64,000 nt of DNA from Sphingomonas immobilis (GTDB lineage Bacteria; Pseudomonadota; Alphaproteobacteria; Sphingomonadales; Sphingomonadaceae): assembly GCF_030580995.1 (NCBI RefSeq), contig NZ_JAUQSZ010000016.1:1-64000 (forward strand), given 5' to 3'. Below, in pieces: positions 25,841 through 33,252 of this stretch. Both the position numbers and the translations under genes were made by a program. Each line of letters begins with the position of its first letter. Within the stretch, counting starts at the first letter, position 1. Under the pieces are notes generated by a model, which made no database searches, was not told the DNA's origin, and saw only the letters and a program-made list of their open reading frames with translations.

Positions 25841-25946
25841 CCCCCTCCCGTTCACGGGAGGGGTCGGGGGAGGGCATGTCCGCAAAAAGCGGCGTCGATG
25901 GGGAGGACAGGCCCTCCCCTAGCCCCCTCCCGCAAGCGGGAGGGGG
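25841..25946. repeat. Paired hairpin repeat, family C copy 1
   Basis: Two hairpins (CCCCTCCCGTTCACGGGAGGGG and a longer CCCTCCCGCAAGCGGGAGGG) bracket about 60 bases. It lies between pirin and wrbA. The inner right part (GACAGGCCCTCCCC) is shared with the element at 54576. Confidence 0.85.
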
Positions 25947-25956
25947 ATTTCAGGGG

Positions 25957-26667
25957 TCATTCGGAGTCGACGAGCACCAGTTCGGTCTCTTCGAGCGCGC
26001 GGATCTCGACGGTCTGGCCGCCGCCGATCGCGATGCCGTCGCGGGCGTTGTAGCGCTCGCCGCCGATCTCGACCACGCCGGTGGCAGGCACGAGATAGGC
26101 GTGCCGGCCAGCGCCGACGGTGTGCGAGATCGTCTCGCCGGCATTGACGGTCGCCGCCAGCAGGCGCGCATCGGCGCGGATCGGCAGCGCGCCGCCCTCC
26201 TCGCCGATATCCTCGGCGAAGCCCGATGCCAGCGTCACGAACTTGCCGCTGCGGTCGCCCTTGGGGAAGGGCTTCGCGCCCCAGCTCGGCGAGCCGCCCT
26301 TGCGGGTGGGCTCGATCCAGATCTGGAAGAGCGTGGTCGGCTCCTTCTCGAGGTTATATTCGGCATGGCGCACGCCGGTGCCGGCGGACATCACCTGCAC
26401 GTCGCCCGCGCCGGTGCGGCCCTGGTTGCCCATTGAATCCTGATGCGTGATCGCGCCTGTGCGGACGTAGGTGATGATCTCCATGTCGCGGTGGGGATGC
26501 GGCGGGAAGCCGCTGCCCCCGGCGATCTCGTCGTCGTTCCACACCCGGATCGCGCCCCAGCCCATGCGGGCCGGATCGTAATAATCCGAGAAGGAAAAGT
26601 GATGACGGGCGTTGAGCCAGCCGTGATCGGCGTGGCCGAGGCTTTCGAACGAACGTTTCTCGATCAT
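25957..26667 (-). CDS. Pirin family protein
   Basis: 236 residues, with two cupin domains. The metal ligands of pirin are all present: His57 and His59 in PPHPHRDMEIITY, and His101 and Glu103 in GVRHAEYN, numbers very close to human pirin. Some bacterial pirins are quercetin dioxygenases and others have regulatory roles, including on pyruvate dehydrogenase. It is divergent from the LysR gene at 26894 and upstream of wrbA. The operator-like inverted repeat at 26734 lies in its promoter region. Confidence 0.95.
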   Translation of the reverse strand: MIEKRSFESLGHADHGWLNARHHFSFSDYYDPARMGWGAIRVWNDDEIAGGSGFPPHPHRDMEIITYVRTGAITHQDSMGNQGRTGAGDVQVMSAGTGVRHAEYNLEKEPTTLFQIWIEPTRKGGSPSWGAKPFPKGDRSGKFVTLASGFAEDIGEEGGALPIRADARLLAATVNAGETISHTVGAGRHAYLVPATGVVEIGGERYNARDGIAIGGGQTVEIRALEETELVLVDSE

Positions 26668-26733
26668 GATGTGTCTCCCAATCCTTGGGGTGAAGTGTTG
26701 GGTGCAAGATAGGCGCGGCGATTGGCGCGTAAA

Positions 26734-26761
26734 TGGAAACGGTGGAAACCGATCGTTTCAT
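26734..26761. promoter_or_regulatory. Candidate LysR operator upstream of pirin
   Basis: GGAAACGG and CCGATCGTTTC form an imperfect inverted repeat centred near 26746. It lies 67 bases upstream of the pirin start and just outside the repeat element that separates it from the LysR gene. LysR regulators bind such dyads with a T-N11-A core. Confidence 0.35.
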
Positions 26762-26769
26762 CCTTTAAG

Positions 26770-26871
26770 CCCCTCCCCTTCAGGGGAGGGGTTGGGGGTG
26801 GGGCGGAGTCTCACCGAGATCGCGCTCTGCGAGGCCTCCCCCACCCCAACCCTCCCCTGAAGGGGAGGGGC
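26770..26871. repeat. Paired hairpin repeat, family B copy 2
   Basis: CCCCTCCCCTTCAGGGG... opens the element and a CCTCCCCTGAAGGGGAGGGG arm closes it, with GGTTGGGGGTGGGG and CCCCACCCCAACC as inner complementary arms. It fills most of the pirin-LysR intergenic region. Its inner sequence resembles that of the element at 62329. Confidence 0.88.
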
Positions 26872-26893
26872 TAAGACGAAGGAGCCTGCCCCA

Positions 26894-27793
26894 ATGCGCC
26901 TGCCCGATCTCGAAGCCTGGGCGATCTTCGCCTCCGTCGTGGAACATCGCTCGTTCAGCGGCGCGGCGGATGCGCTCGGCGCGTCGAAGGCGACGGTGTC
27001 GAAGGCGATCAGCCGGCTGGAGCTGCGGCTCGGCCAGTCGCTGTTCCACCGCACCTCGCGCCGCCTTACGCTCACCGAGAGCGGCACCGTGCTCGCCGAT
27101 CACGCCCGCCGCATCCTCGCCGATGCCGAGGCGGCGGAAGAGGCCGCGCACGATGCCGCCACCGCGCCCGAAGGGCTGATCCGCATGACCGCGCCGATGA
27201 CGCTCGGCCTCGTCACCGTGGCCCCCGTCGTCGCCGATTTCCTGAAGCTGCATCCCGGCATCGAGATCGACCTCAACCTCTCCGACGCCAAGGTCGATAT
27301 CGTCGCGGAGGGGATCGACGTCGCGCTGCGCATCGCCAACCTGCCCGACAGCTCGCTGCGTGCGCGGCGGATCGGGCCGATCACGACGCATATCGTCGCG
27401 GCCCCCGGCTATCTGGCGAAGCACGGCCGCCCGACGCACCCCGCGCAGCTCGGCGAACATGCGGTGCTCGGCTACACCAACCTCACCGGCCCGCTGCGCT
27501 TTACCGGGCCGAACGGCGAGGAGGCGGCGTTCCGCCCGGCCGGGCCGTTGCGATCGAACAGCGGCGACGCGCTGCTGCCGGCGCTGCGGGCAGGGATCGG
27601 CATCGCGATGCTGCCCGATTTCATCGTCGATGCCGATCTGGCGAGCGGGACGCTGCAGGCGATCCTGACCGACTGGTCGCCGCCGCCGATCGCGCTGCAT
27701 CTGATGACTCCGCCGGGCAATCTGCGCCCCGCGCGCGTCGAGGCGCTGATCGCGTACCTCGCCGAAAACCTCCGAAAGGTCTGCCCGGATTGA
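26894..27793 (+). CDS. LysR family transcriptional regulator
   Basis: 299 residues. The N-terminal winged helix-turn-helix is textbook (MRLPDLEAWAIFASVVEHRS, then AADALGASKATVSKAISRLE and RTSRRLTLTESG). The co-inducer domain begins around residue 92 (GLIRMTAPMTLGLVTVAPVV). Shine-Dalgarno GAAGGAG is 9-14 bases upstream. It faces away from pirin and wrbA, which it probably controls, as in many proteobacteria with the same trio. The inducer is unknown but likely an electrophile or quinone. Confidence 0.95.
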   Translation: MRLPDLEAWAIFASVVEHRSFSGAADALGASKATVSKAISRLELRLGQSLFHRTSRRLTLTESGTVLADHARRILADAEAAEEAAHDAATAPEGLIRMTAPMTLGLVTVAPVVADFLKLHPGIEIDLNLSDAKVDIVAEGIDVALRIANLPDSSLRARRIGPITTHIVAAPGYLAKHGRPTHPAQLGEHAVLGYTNLTGPLRFTGPNGEEAAFRPAGPLRSNSGDALLPALRAGIGIAMLPDFIVDADLASGTLQAILTDWSPPPIALHLMTPPGNLRPARVEALIAYLAENLRKVCPD

Positions 27794-27812
27794 AGGCGAA
27801 AAGGGTTAAGCC

Positions 27813-27848
27813 GAATCACGTAAGTACTAACCGCAAAGCCCGCGACTC
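27813..27848. promoter_or_regulatory. Two GANTC (CcrM) sites upstream of ctrA
   Basis: GAATC at 27813-27817 and GACTC at 27844-27848 lie in the ctrA promoter region. GANTC is methylated by CcrM in alphaproteobacteria, and in Caulobacter the methylation state of such a site controls the ctrA P1 promoter. Confidence 0.5.
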
Positions 27849-27863
27849 GCGCATTTCCGCGAG

Positions 27864-27879
27864 TTAGCGTTAAATTAAC
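27864..27879. promoter_or_regulatory. Candidate CtrA box upstream of ctrA
   Basis: TTAG-N7-TTAAC at 27864-27879 differs by one base from the CtrA consensus TTAA-N7-TTAA(C). It lies about 100 bases before the ATG and is a likely site of autoregulation. Confidence 0.5.
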
Positions 27880-27975
27880 CTTTTGCGTTCATTTCTGATC
27901 TCGTTAAGAGTTTGGGAATTGAGTGCACCGAGCCGAGGGGGCGTTCGGGGCCGCGAACGACAGGGGAACTGCCAA

Positions 27976-28677
27976 ATGCGCGTGCTGCTGATCGAGGACG
28001 AGCCGACGACCGCCAAGGCGATCGAGCTCATGTTGTCCTCCGAAGGATTCAACGTTTACTCGACCGATCTGGGTGAAGAAGGCCTCGATCTCGGGAAGCT
28101 GTATGATTACGACATCATCCTGCTCGACCTCAACCTGCCGGACATGCACGGCTATGACGTGCTGAAGAAGCTGCGCGTCGCCCGCGTGCAGACGCCGGTG
28201 CTGATCCTCTCCGGCATTTCGGAAATGGACAGCAAGGTGCGCTCGTTCGGCTTCGGCGCCGACGACTACGTCACCAAGCCGTTCCACCGCGAAGAGCTGA
28301 CCGCGCGCATCCACGCCGTCGTCCGCCGTTCGAAGGGCCACAGCCAGTCGGTCATCCGCACCGGCAAGCTGGCCGTGAACCTCGACGCCAAGACGGTCGA
28401 GGTCGATGGCAGCCGCGTCCACCTGACCGGCAAGGAATATGCGATGCTGGAGCTGCTCTCGCTCCGCAAGGGCACGACGCTCACCAAGGAAATGTTCCTG
28501 AACCACCTCTATGGCGGCATGGACGAGCCCGAGCTCAAGATCATCGACGTCTTCATCTGCAAGCTGCGCAAGAAGCTCAGCCTGGCATGCGACGGCGAAA
28601 ACTATATCGAGACCGTCTGGGGCCGTGGCTACGTGCTGCGCGAATCCGACGAGGTCGCCGCGACCGCGGTCGCCTAA
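27976..28677 (+). CDS. ctrA: Cell-cycle response regulator CtrA
   Basis: 233 residues from ATG 27976, preceded by AGGGGAA. The receiver domain has the acidic pair in LLIEDEPTTAKA, phosphoacceptor Asp in DIILLDLNLPDMHGYD and Lys in ADDYVTKPF. The OmpR-type winged helix carries the DNA-recognition segment VHLTGKEYAMLELLSLRKG and MDEPELKIIDVFICKLRKKL, which is nearly invariant in CtrA. The C-terminus ends TAVA, and terminal Ala-Ala-like residues help ClpXP degradation in Caulobacter. It controls division, motility and, in Caulobacter, replication initiation. Confidence 0.97.
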   Translation: MRVLLIEDEPTTAKAIELMLSSEGFNVYSTDLGEEGLDLGKLYDYDIILLDLNLPDMHGYDVLKKLRVARVQTPVLILSGISEMDSKVRSFGFGADDYVTKPFHREELTARIHAVVRRSKGHSQSVIRTGKLAVNLDAKTVEVDGSRVHLTGKEYAMLELLSLRKGTTLTKEMFLNHLYGGMDEPELKIIDVFICKLRKKLSLACDGENYIETVWGRGYVLRESDEVAATAVA

Positions 28678-28708
28678 GGCACTCGATAGAGCTCCCTGTT
28701 ACCGGGAG

Positions 28709-28742
28709 ACGGCCGCGATACCGGGGGGTGTCGCGGCCGTTC
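28709..28742 (+). terminator. Terminator-like hairpin after ctrA
   Basis: ACGGCCGCGA pairs with TCGCGGCCGT around a G-rich loop, followed by TTCTG. A smaller hairpin (CTCCC/GGGAG) lies just before it. The stem is strong but the T-run is poor. Confidence 0.55.
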
Positions 28743-28800
28743 TGCGTTGCGGCCCAGCGATTGGCGAAGCTAGTCGCCGGCCCAAGCGACGCACGGCCGG

Positions 28801-28843
28801 CGGCGCTTCAAGCGCCGTCCGACGACGCGGCTTCGCCGCGTCG
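28801..28843 (-). terminator. Two adjacent hairpins after the BLUF gene
   Basis: CGGCGCTTCAAGCGCCG (28801-28817) and a 21-base hairpin with CGACGCGG/CCGCGTCG arms (28823-28843) follow the BLUF stop on the minus strand. With the hairpin at 28709 they separate the convergent ctrA and BLUF transcripts. No T-run. Confidence 0.4.
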
Positions 28844-28854
28844 CGTTTCAGAAA

Positions 28855-29283
28855 TCAAGCATCCACATCCGCCGGCACCGCGAGTCCGGCGATCAGCGCG
28901 ATGACGCGGTCGACCTTGATCGTCAGATCATCGCCCACCGCGTGGCTGACGCCCACGACATGCTTGGCGACGTAACTCGACGGCCCGGAATAGGCCAAAG
29001 AGAAGTCCGCGAAGCTGCGCCCGATGATCGCCCATTCGCGCAGCACGATGACGTTGGTGTGGCGTGCGTCGCGACAGATCGAATCCATCAGATCGTGTAC
29101 GGCATCGGCCGGCCCTTCGAGGATCTGCGCGAAATGCGCGCGCGTCGCGACCAGCGCGCCGGTGACGCCGAGCGCGGCGTTCTTCACGGACGCCGCGCTG
29201 ACGATATCCTGGATCACCTCCTCGGCGCCCGGATCGATCGTCTTGTGGCTGACGTAGAGGAGGGATCGCTCGGGCAGGCTCAC
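28855..29283 (-). CDS. BLUF-domain blue-light sensor protein
   Basis: 142 residues from GTG 29283, which overlaps the stop of the upstream gene as GTGA. The flavin-site residues of BLUF domains are present: Tyr10 in SLLYVSHKT, Asn35 in SVKNAALGVTG and Gln53 in HFAQILEGPADAV. SICRDARHTNVIVLREWAII is the usual second half. At the semi-conserved Trp/Met position (RxFxxWxM) this protein reads RSFADFSLAY, so Trp is Phe94 and Met is Leu96. There is no output domain; the C-terminal 40 residues are helical. Signalling probably runs through a partner, most simply the co-translated protein upstream. Confidence 0.9.
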   Translation of the reverse strand: MSLPERSLLYVSHKTIDPGAEEVIQDIVSAASVKNAALGVTGALVATRAHFAQILEGPADAVHDLMDSICRDARHTNVIVLREWAIIGRSFADFSLAYSGPSSYVAKHVVGVSHAVGDDLTIKVDRVIALIAGLAVPADVDA

Positions 29284-29747
29284 GCGGGGGCGCCACCGTT
29301 TGCGGCATAGGCCTGCAGCCAGGTTTCGGCGGCCGACAACGAGAGGAAGGATTCGCGCTGACCGACGGCGAGCGCGGCGCGCGGATGCGGTTTCGCCACC
29401 GACGATTCGACCACCGCGACGAGCCGGTCCTCTGGCCGGTAGATCTCGCTGTTCATCGCAGTGAATTGCAGGACCGAATCGGGGTTCTCCACCACCCAGC
29501 AGCGTACGTCGTAGAACGCCTTGAGCACGCCGTAGCGCCGCCGCGCCTCCTCGACGATGCGGCGCTGCTGGATGAAATAGAGCTCGGCATCCGGCCCGTA
29601 CCAGATCCCGCCACCGCGGACGCGCACGGTTTGCGTGGCATCGTCGAGCCCGGCGGAAAACGCAGCCTGGCTGCGGTGCGACGGCTCCCACTGGACGAAG
29701 TGATCGAGTGCGATCGTGGGCATCTGGATGGCGGACATGAAAGACAC
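29280..29747 (-). CDS. Unrecognised small protein coupled to the BLUF gene
   Basis: 155 residues from GTG 29747, preferred over ATG 29738 because GGGGAG lies 8 bases upstream. No signal peptide or membrane helix. The order of predicted strands and helices (IWYGPDAELYFIQQRRIVEE, then GVLKAFYDVRCWVVENPD, EDRLVAVVESSVAKPHPRAA and SFLSLSAAETWLQAY) resembles the alpha/beta pattern of STAS/SpoIIAA-like domains, but this is a weak impression. I do not recognise the family. Its stop overlaps the start of the BLUF gene, so the two proteins are made together and may interact. Confidence 0.7.
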   Translation of the reverse strand: MSFMSAIQMPTIALDHFVQWEPSHRSQAAFSAGLDDATQTVRVRGGGIWYGPDAELYFIQQRRIVEEARRRYGVLKAFYDVRCWVVENPDSVLQFTAMNSEIYRPEDRLVAVVESSVAKPHPRAALAVGQRESFLSLSAAETWLQAYAANGGAPA

Positions 29748-29857
29748 GGTTCGGGCTCCCCTGTGCGCGTTGCACGCCCGATAGCGTTACGAGGGATTTA
29801 AGCCGGGCCGGTCGGGGGCGGAGAGTTCGACCAAGGTCTAAGGGGATGGGGATTTAG

Positions 29858-30013
29858 CCCTTTCCCGCGTTCGTGGAAAAGGCAGCGGAGACTGGGGTCG
29901 CGTTCTTCACGCGGCCCTAGCCGGAGCGGGTGAGAGTCTTCTTCTTTTTTCGGCGCGTGGTGGAGGAGAAGAAAGACCCTCCCTGCCCCTCCCGCGAAGG
30001 CGAGAGGGGAAAA
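29858..30013. repeat. Paired hairpin repeat, family D copy 1
   Basis: A CCCTTTCCCGCG... arm and a CCCCTCCCGCGAAGGCGAGAGGGG arm bracket a core with GGGTCGCGTTCTTCACGCGG and CCCTAG. The same core occurs in the element at 61445. It lies between the amidohydrolase gene and the BLUF pair. Confidence 0.8.
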
Positions 30014-30022
30014 GAGACCCCT

Positions 30023-31666
30023 CTATTTCCTGATCCAAACCTTCTCTCCGCCCACCCACGTCTGCTCGACCTTCATCGATCGCAACTCCGCCGGGGACGC
30101 CAGCAGCGGATCGCGGTCGACGATGATGAAGTCGGCACGCTGGCCCGGCGCAAGACGGCCGAACTTGTCCTCTGCGAAGCCCGCCCAGGCGGCGTCCATC
30201 GTATAGGCCTTCCATGCCGCCTCGCGCGTCACCGCCTCTTCGGGCCGCCAGCCGCCGAAGGGCTGGCCGTCCTTGTCCTGCCGGGTGAAGGCGGCGGCCC
30301 AGCCCGCCCAGGGATCGGGGCTCTCGACCGGGAAGTCGGTGCCGAACACGAGCGGTGCGCCGTTCGTCAGCATCGATTTCCACGCATAGGCCCCCGCCAG
30401 CCGGTTAGGCCCCAGCCGCGCCTCGGCCATGTGCATGTCGCTGGTCTGGTGGACGGGCTGCATCGAGGCGATCACGCCGAGCTTGCCGAAGCGCGGAAGA
30501 TCGATGGGATCGACGATCTGCGCATGTTCGATGCGCCAGCGCCGGTCGCCCTTGAACGTGCCCTGCAACTCCTCGATCGCGTCGAGCACCTGCGCGTTGG
30601 CCTTGTCGCCGATCGCGTGGACGGCGATCTGGTAGCCGTCCATCGACGCGCGGACCATGCGGTTGCGGATGACGTCGTCGGTCATGAAGCCGAGGCCGGT
30701 TTCTCCCGCCGCGTCGCTGTACGGCGCCTTCAGCCACGCCCCGCGCGAGCCGAGCGCGCCGTCGGCATAGAGCTTCACCCCGCCCATCCGCAGCCGGTCC
30801 TTGTAGAGCCACGGCGTCGGCCCGCTCCCGCCGACGCGCACCGCCGTTTCCACGCCGTCGCCGTACGCCATGATGCGCACCCGCAGCGCCCCCATGTCGC
30901 CGAGCCGGCGGTAGCTCAGCCAGTCGTCGAGGCTCGTGCCCATGTCGGCGGCAGCGGTGACGCCGTAGCTGAGCAGGATTTCCTGCGCCTTCAACACGGC
31001 GACATCGAGCTCCTTGGGCAAGGGCTGCGGCACGACCTTGCCCACCAGCGCCTGCGCGGCATCGACCAGCACGCCGCTCGGCACGCCGCCGGCCGCTTTC
31101 TCGATGCGGCCGCCGGGCGGGGAGATGCTTTTGGCATTGAGCCCCGCCGCCTTCATCGCCGCGCTGTTGGCCCAGCTCGCATGGCCGTCGACGCGCTCCA
31201 GCCAGACCGGGCGGTCGGCCACCACCGCATCGATGTCGGCGGCGGTGGGGAAGCGGCCCAGGCCCCATTTCTCCTGGTTCCAGCCGCGCCCGAGGATCCA
31301 TTTCTTGTCGGGATTGGCGGCAGCATAAGCGGCGATCTTCGCCGTCGCCTGCGCGAGCGAGGTCGTGTCCGACAGATCGAGCGCGAGCGCACCCATGCCG
31401 AGCCCCATGACATGGCCGTGCGCATCGACGAAGCCGGGCAGCAGCACCTTGCCCTTCTCGTCGGCGCGCCAGTCGAGCTGCGCGGGCCGCTTGTCGCCCG
31501 ACTGCAGCAGGCGGATGACCTTGCCGTCGGGGGTCAGCAGGATCGCGTTGAAGCGCACGACCTTGCCGTCCTTGTCGAGCGTGATGCCGTTGACATTGTC
31601 GACCAGCGCATCCGCGAAAGCGGGGGTGGCAAGGGTGAGGGCCGCGAGGGCGAGCAGGGTGCGCAT
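30023..31666 (-). CDS. Secreted amidohydrolase, YtcJ-like
   Basis: 547 residues with a signal peptide (MRTLLALAALTLATPAFA). It belongs to the amidohydrolase superfamily: the first metal motif is GFVDAHGHVMGLG, the later ligands are in IAVHAIGDKAN and RRWRIEHAQIVD, and Asp is in VFGTDFPVE. KWILGRGWNQEKWG and GVTAAADMGTSLDDW are hallmarks of the YtcJ branch. Such enzymes hydrolyse amides in the periplasm; the natural substrate is usually unknown. A family D repeat follows its stop. Confidence 0.9.
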   Translation of the reverse strand: MRTLLALAALTLATPAFADALVDNVNGITLDKDGKVVRFNAILLTPDGKVIRLLQSGDKRPAQLDWRADEKGKVLLPGFVDAHGHVMGLGMGALALDLSDTTSLAQATAKIAAYAAANPDKKWILGRGWNQEKWGLGRFPTAADIDAVVADRPVWLERVDGHASWANSAAMKAAGLNAKSISPPGGRIEKAAGGVPSGVLVDAAQALVGKVVPQPLPKELDVAVLKAQEILLSYGVTAAADMGTSLDDWLSYRRLGDMGALRVRIMAYGDGVETAVRVGGSGPTPWLYKDRLRMGGVKLYADGALGSRGAWLKAPYSDAAGETGLGFMTDDVIRNRMVRASMDGYQIAVHAIGDKANAQVLDAIEELQGTFKGDRRWRIEHAQIVDPIDLPRFGKLGVIASMQPVHQTSDMHMAEARLGPNRLAGAYAWKSMLTNGAPLVFGTDFPVESPDPWAGWAAAFTRQDKDGQPFGGWRPEEAVTREAAWKAYTMDAAWAGFAEDKFGRLAPGQRADFIIVDRDPLLASPAELRSMKVEQTWVGGEKVWIRK

Positions 31667-31726
31667 CGCCCAGCGATAAGGCGTGTTCCGTTGGCGCGCC
31701 AGATGGTCTAGTGGCGACCCCCTCAG

Positions 31727-31814
31727 CCGTTCGGGCTGAGCTTGTCGAAGCCCTGTCTTTCTTGTCGACGGTTGCAGAAGAAGTGCAGCCCTTCGACAAG
31801 CTCAGGGCGAACGG
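31727..31814. repeat. Paired inverted repeat, family A copy 2
   Basis: CCGTTCGGGCTGAGCTTGTC starts the left arm and CTTCGACAAGCTCAGGGCGA the right arm, separated by a pyrimidine-rich then purine-rich middle. Unlike the other three copies it lies between divergent genes, and it ends 12 bases before the ilvA ATG, inside the leader. Confidence 0.88.
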
Positions 31815-31826
31815 ATGATGTGAAGA

Positions 31827-33086
31827 ATGGCGACCCTGGCGAAAGCGACCGACGAAACCCTCCCCGTCACGATCGACGACGTGCGCGCGGCGCATGCGCG
31901 CATCGCCGACGCCATCGTCCGCACGCCGACCTTCATCAGCCGCACCTTGTCGAACCTGACCGGCGCGACCGTCTATCTGAAGTTCGAGAACCTGCAGTTC
32001 ACCGCCGCCTACAAGGAGCGCGGCGCGCTCAACACGCTGCTGCAGCTCGACGCGGAGGCGCGCGCCAAGGGCGTGATCGCGGCATCGGCCGGCAATCATG
32101 CGCAGGGGCTGTCCTATCACGCGACGCGCCTCGGCATCGCCTCGACCATCGTCATGCCGACGACGACGCCGACGGTGAAGATCACGCAGACCGAAGGCCA
32201 CGGCGCCAATGTCGTGCTGTTCGGCCAGACCTTCGACGCGGCGTACGAACATGCGCGCGAGCTGGAGGGCGAGCGCGGGCTCACCTTCGTCCACCCGTTC
32301 GACGATCCGCGCGTGATCGCGGGGCAAGGCACCGTCGCGATCGAGATGCTGGCCGACGTGCCCGCCATCGACACGCTGGTCGTGCCGATCGGCGGCGGCG
32401 GGCTGAGCTCGGGCATGGCGACGGTCGCGCGCGCGATCAGCGTGGAGCGCGGCGGCACGCCGATCGAGGTGATCGGCGTTCAGGCCGAGCTGTTCCCCTC
32501 GATGTACAACCGCATCAACGGCACCGACATGCCGTGTGCGGGCGATACGCTGGCCGAAGGTATCGCGGTGAAGGAGCCGGGCCGCGTCACCTCCAACATG
32601 GTGCGCGCGCTGCTCGACGATATCGTACTGGTCAGCGAGCGCAGCCTGGAGGAAGCGGTCAGCCTGCTGCTGCAGATCGAAAAGACCGTGGTCGAGGGCG
32701 CGGGCGCGGCGGGCCTCGCGGCCTTGCTCCAGCATCCCGAGCGCTTCCGCGGCAAGACGGTCGGCATCATCCTGTGCGGCGGCAATATCGACACGCGGCT
32801 GCTCGCCAACGTGCTGCTGCGCGATCTCGCGCGGTCGGGGCGGCTGGCGCGGCTGCGCATCGTGCTGCGCGATCAGCCCGGCGCGCTGTTCCATGTCGCG
32901 CGCATCTTCGATGCCGAGCGCGTCAACATCCTGGAGCTGGCGCATCAGCGCATCTTCACCAACCTGCCGGCCAAGGGCCTCAGCCTCGACGTCGAGTGCG
33001 AAACGCGGGATCGCGCGCACCTCGAGCGGTTGATCGCGGCGCTGCATGCGGAGGGGTATGAAGTGAGCCCGGTGGAGTTGGGCTGA
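31827..33086 (+). CDS. ilvA: Threonine ammonia-lyase (threonine dehydratase)
   Basis: 419 residues. PLP would bind Lys63 in FTAAYKERGALNTL; the usual SFKxRG reads AYKERG here. The phosphate loop is PIGGGGLSSGM, and AASAGNHAQGLSYHA is the substrate loop. Residues from about 340 form one ACT domain (ARLRIVLRDQPGALFHVARI), as in the shorter enzymes of this family. It converts threonine to 2-oxobutanoate, the first step to isoleucine. No other branched-chain genes are nearby. A family A repeat sits directly upstream. Confidence 0.93.
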   Translation: MATLAKATDETLPVTIDDVRAAHARIADAIVRTPTFISRTLSNLTGATVYLKFENLQFTAAYKERGALNTLLQLDAEARAKGVIAASAGNHAQGLSYHATRLGIASTIVMPTTTPTVKITQTEGHGANVVLFGQTFDAAYEHARELEGERGLTFVHPFDDPRVIAGQGTVAIEMLADVPAIDTLVVPIGGGGLSSGMATVARAISVERGGTPIEVIGVQAELFPSMYNRINGTDMPCAGDTLAEGIAVKEPGRVTSNMVRALLDDIVLVSERSLEEAVSLLLQIEKTVVEGAGAAGLAALLQHPERFRGKTVGIILCGGNIDTRLLANVLLRDLARSGRLARLRIVLRDQPGALFHVARIFDAERVNILELAHQRIFTNLPAKGLSLDVECETRDRAHLERLIAALHAEGYEVSPVELG

Positions 33087-33094
33087 CCTTAAAG

Positions 33095-33116
33095 CCCCTC
33101 CCCTGAAGGGGAGGGG
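33095..33116. repeat. Short hairpin, family B copy 3 (single arm)
   Basis: The same 22-base palindrome as at 25189, 8 bases after ilvA. On the plus strand it is followed by CTAAAAAAGG. It may end the ilvA transcript. The bases from 33117 to the next gene hold no clear feature except a doubtful 28-codon frame. Confidence 0.85.
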
Positions 33117-33252
33117 CTAAAAAAGGCGAGACTCACCGCCTCACCCGCGTTAACTTTCAATGATGGTAAAGCCGCTTTTCATCAGCCCGCTCCCGATTCA
33201 TAAGGGTGCGTGGCCCGTGATCAGCGCTGGCCAGACAGGGGAATAACCGGCG

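Noticed and set aside
25841..26871. Clustered repeats considered as a CRISPR array
   Set aside because: There are only paired inverted hairpins, not regularly spaced direct repeats with unique spacers, and no cas genes.
33160..33246. 28-codon frame upstream of bpt, possible leader peptide
   Set aside because: No Shine-Dalgarno sequence and no run of regulatory codons; too short to support.
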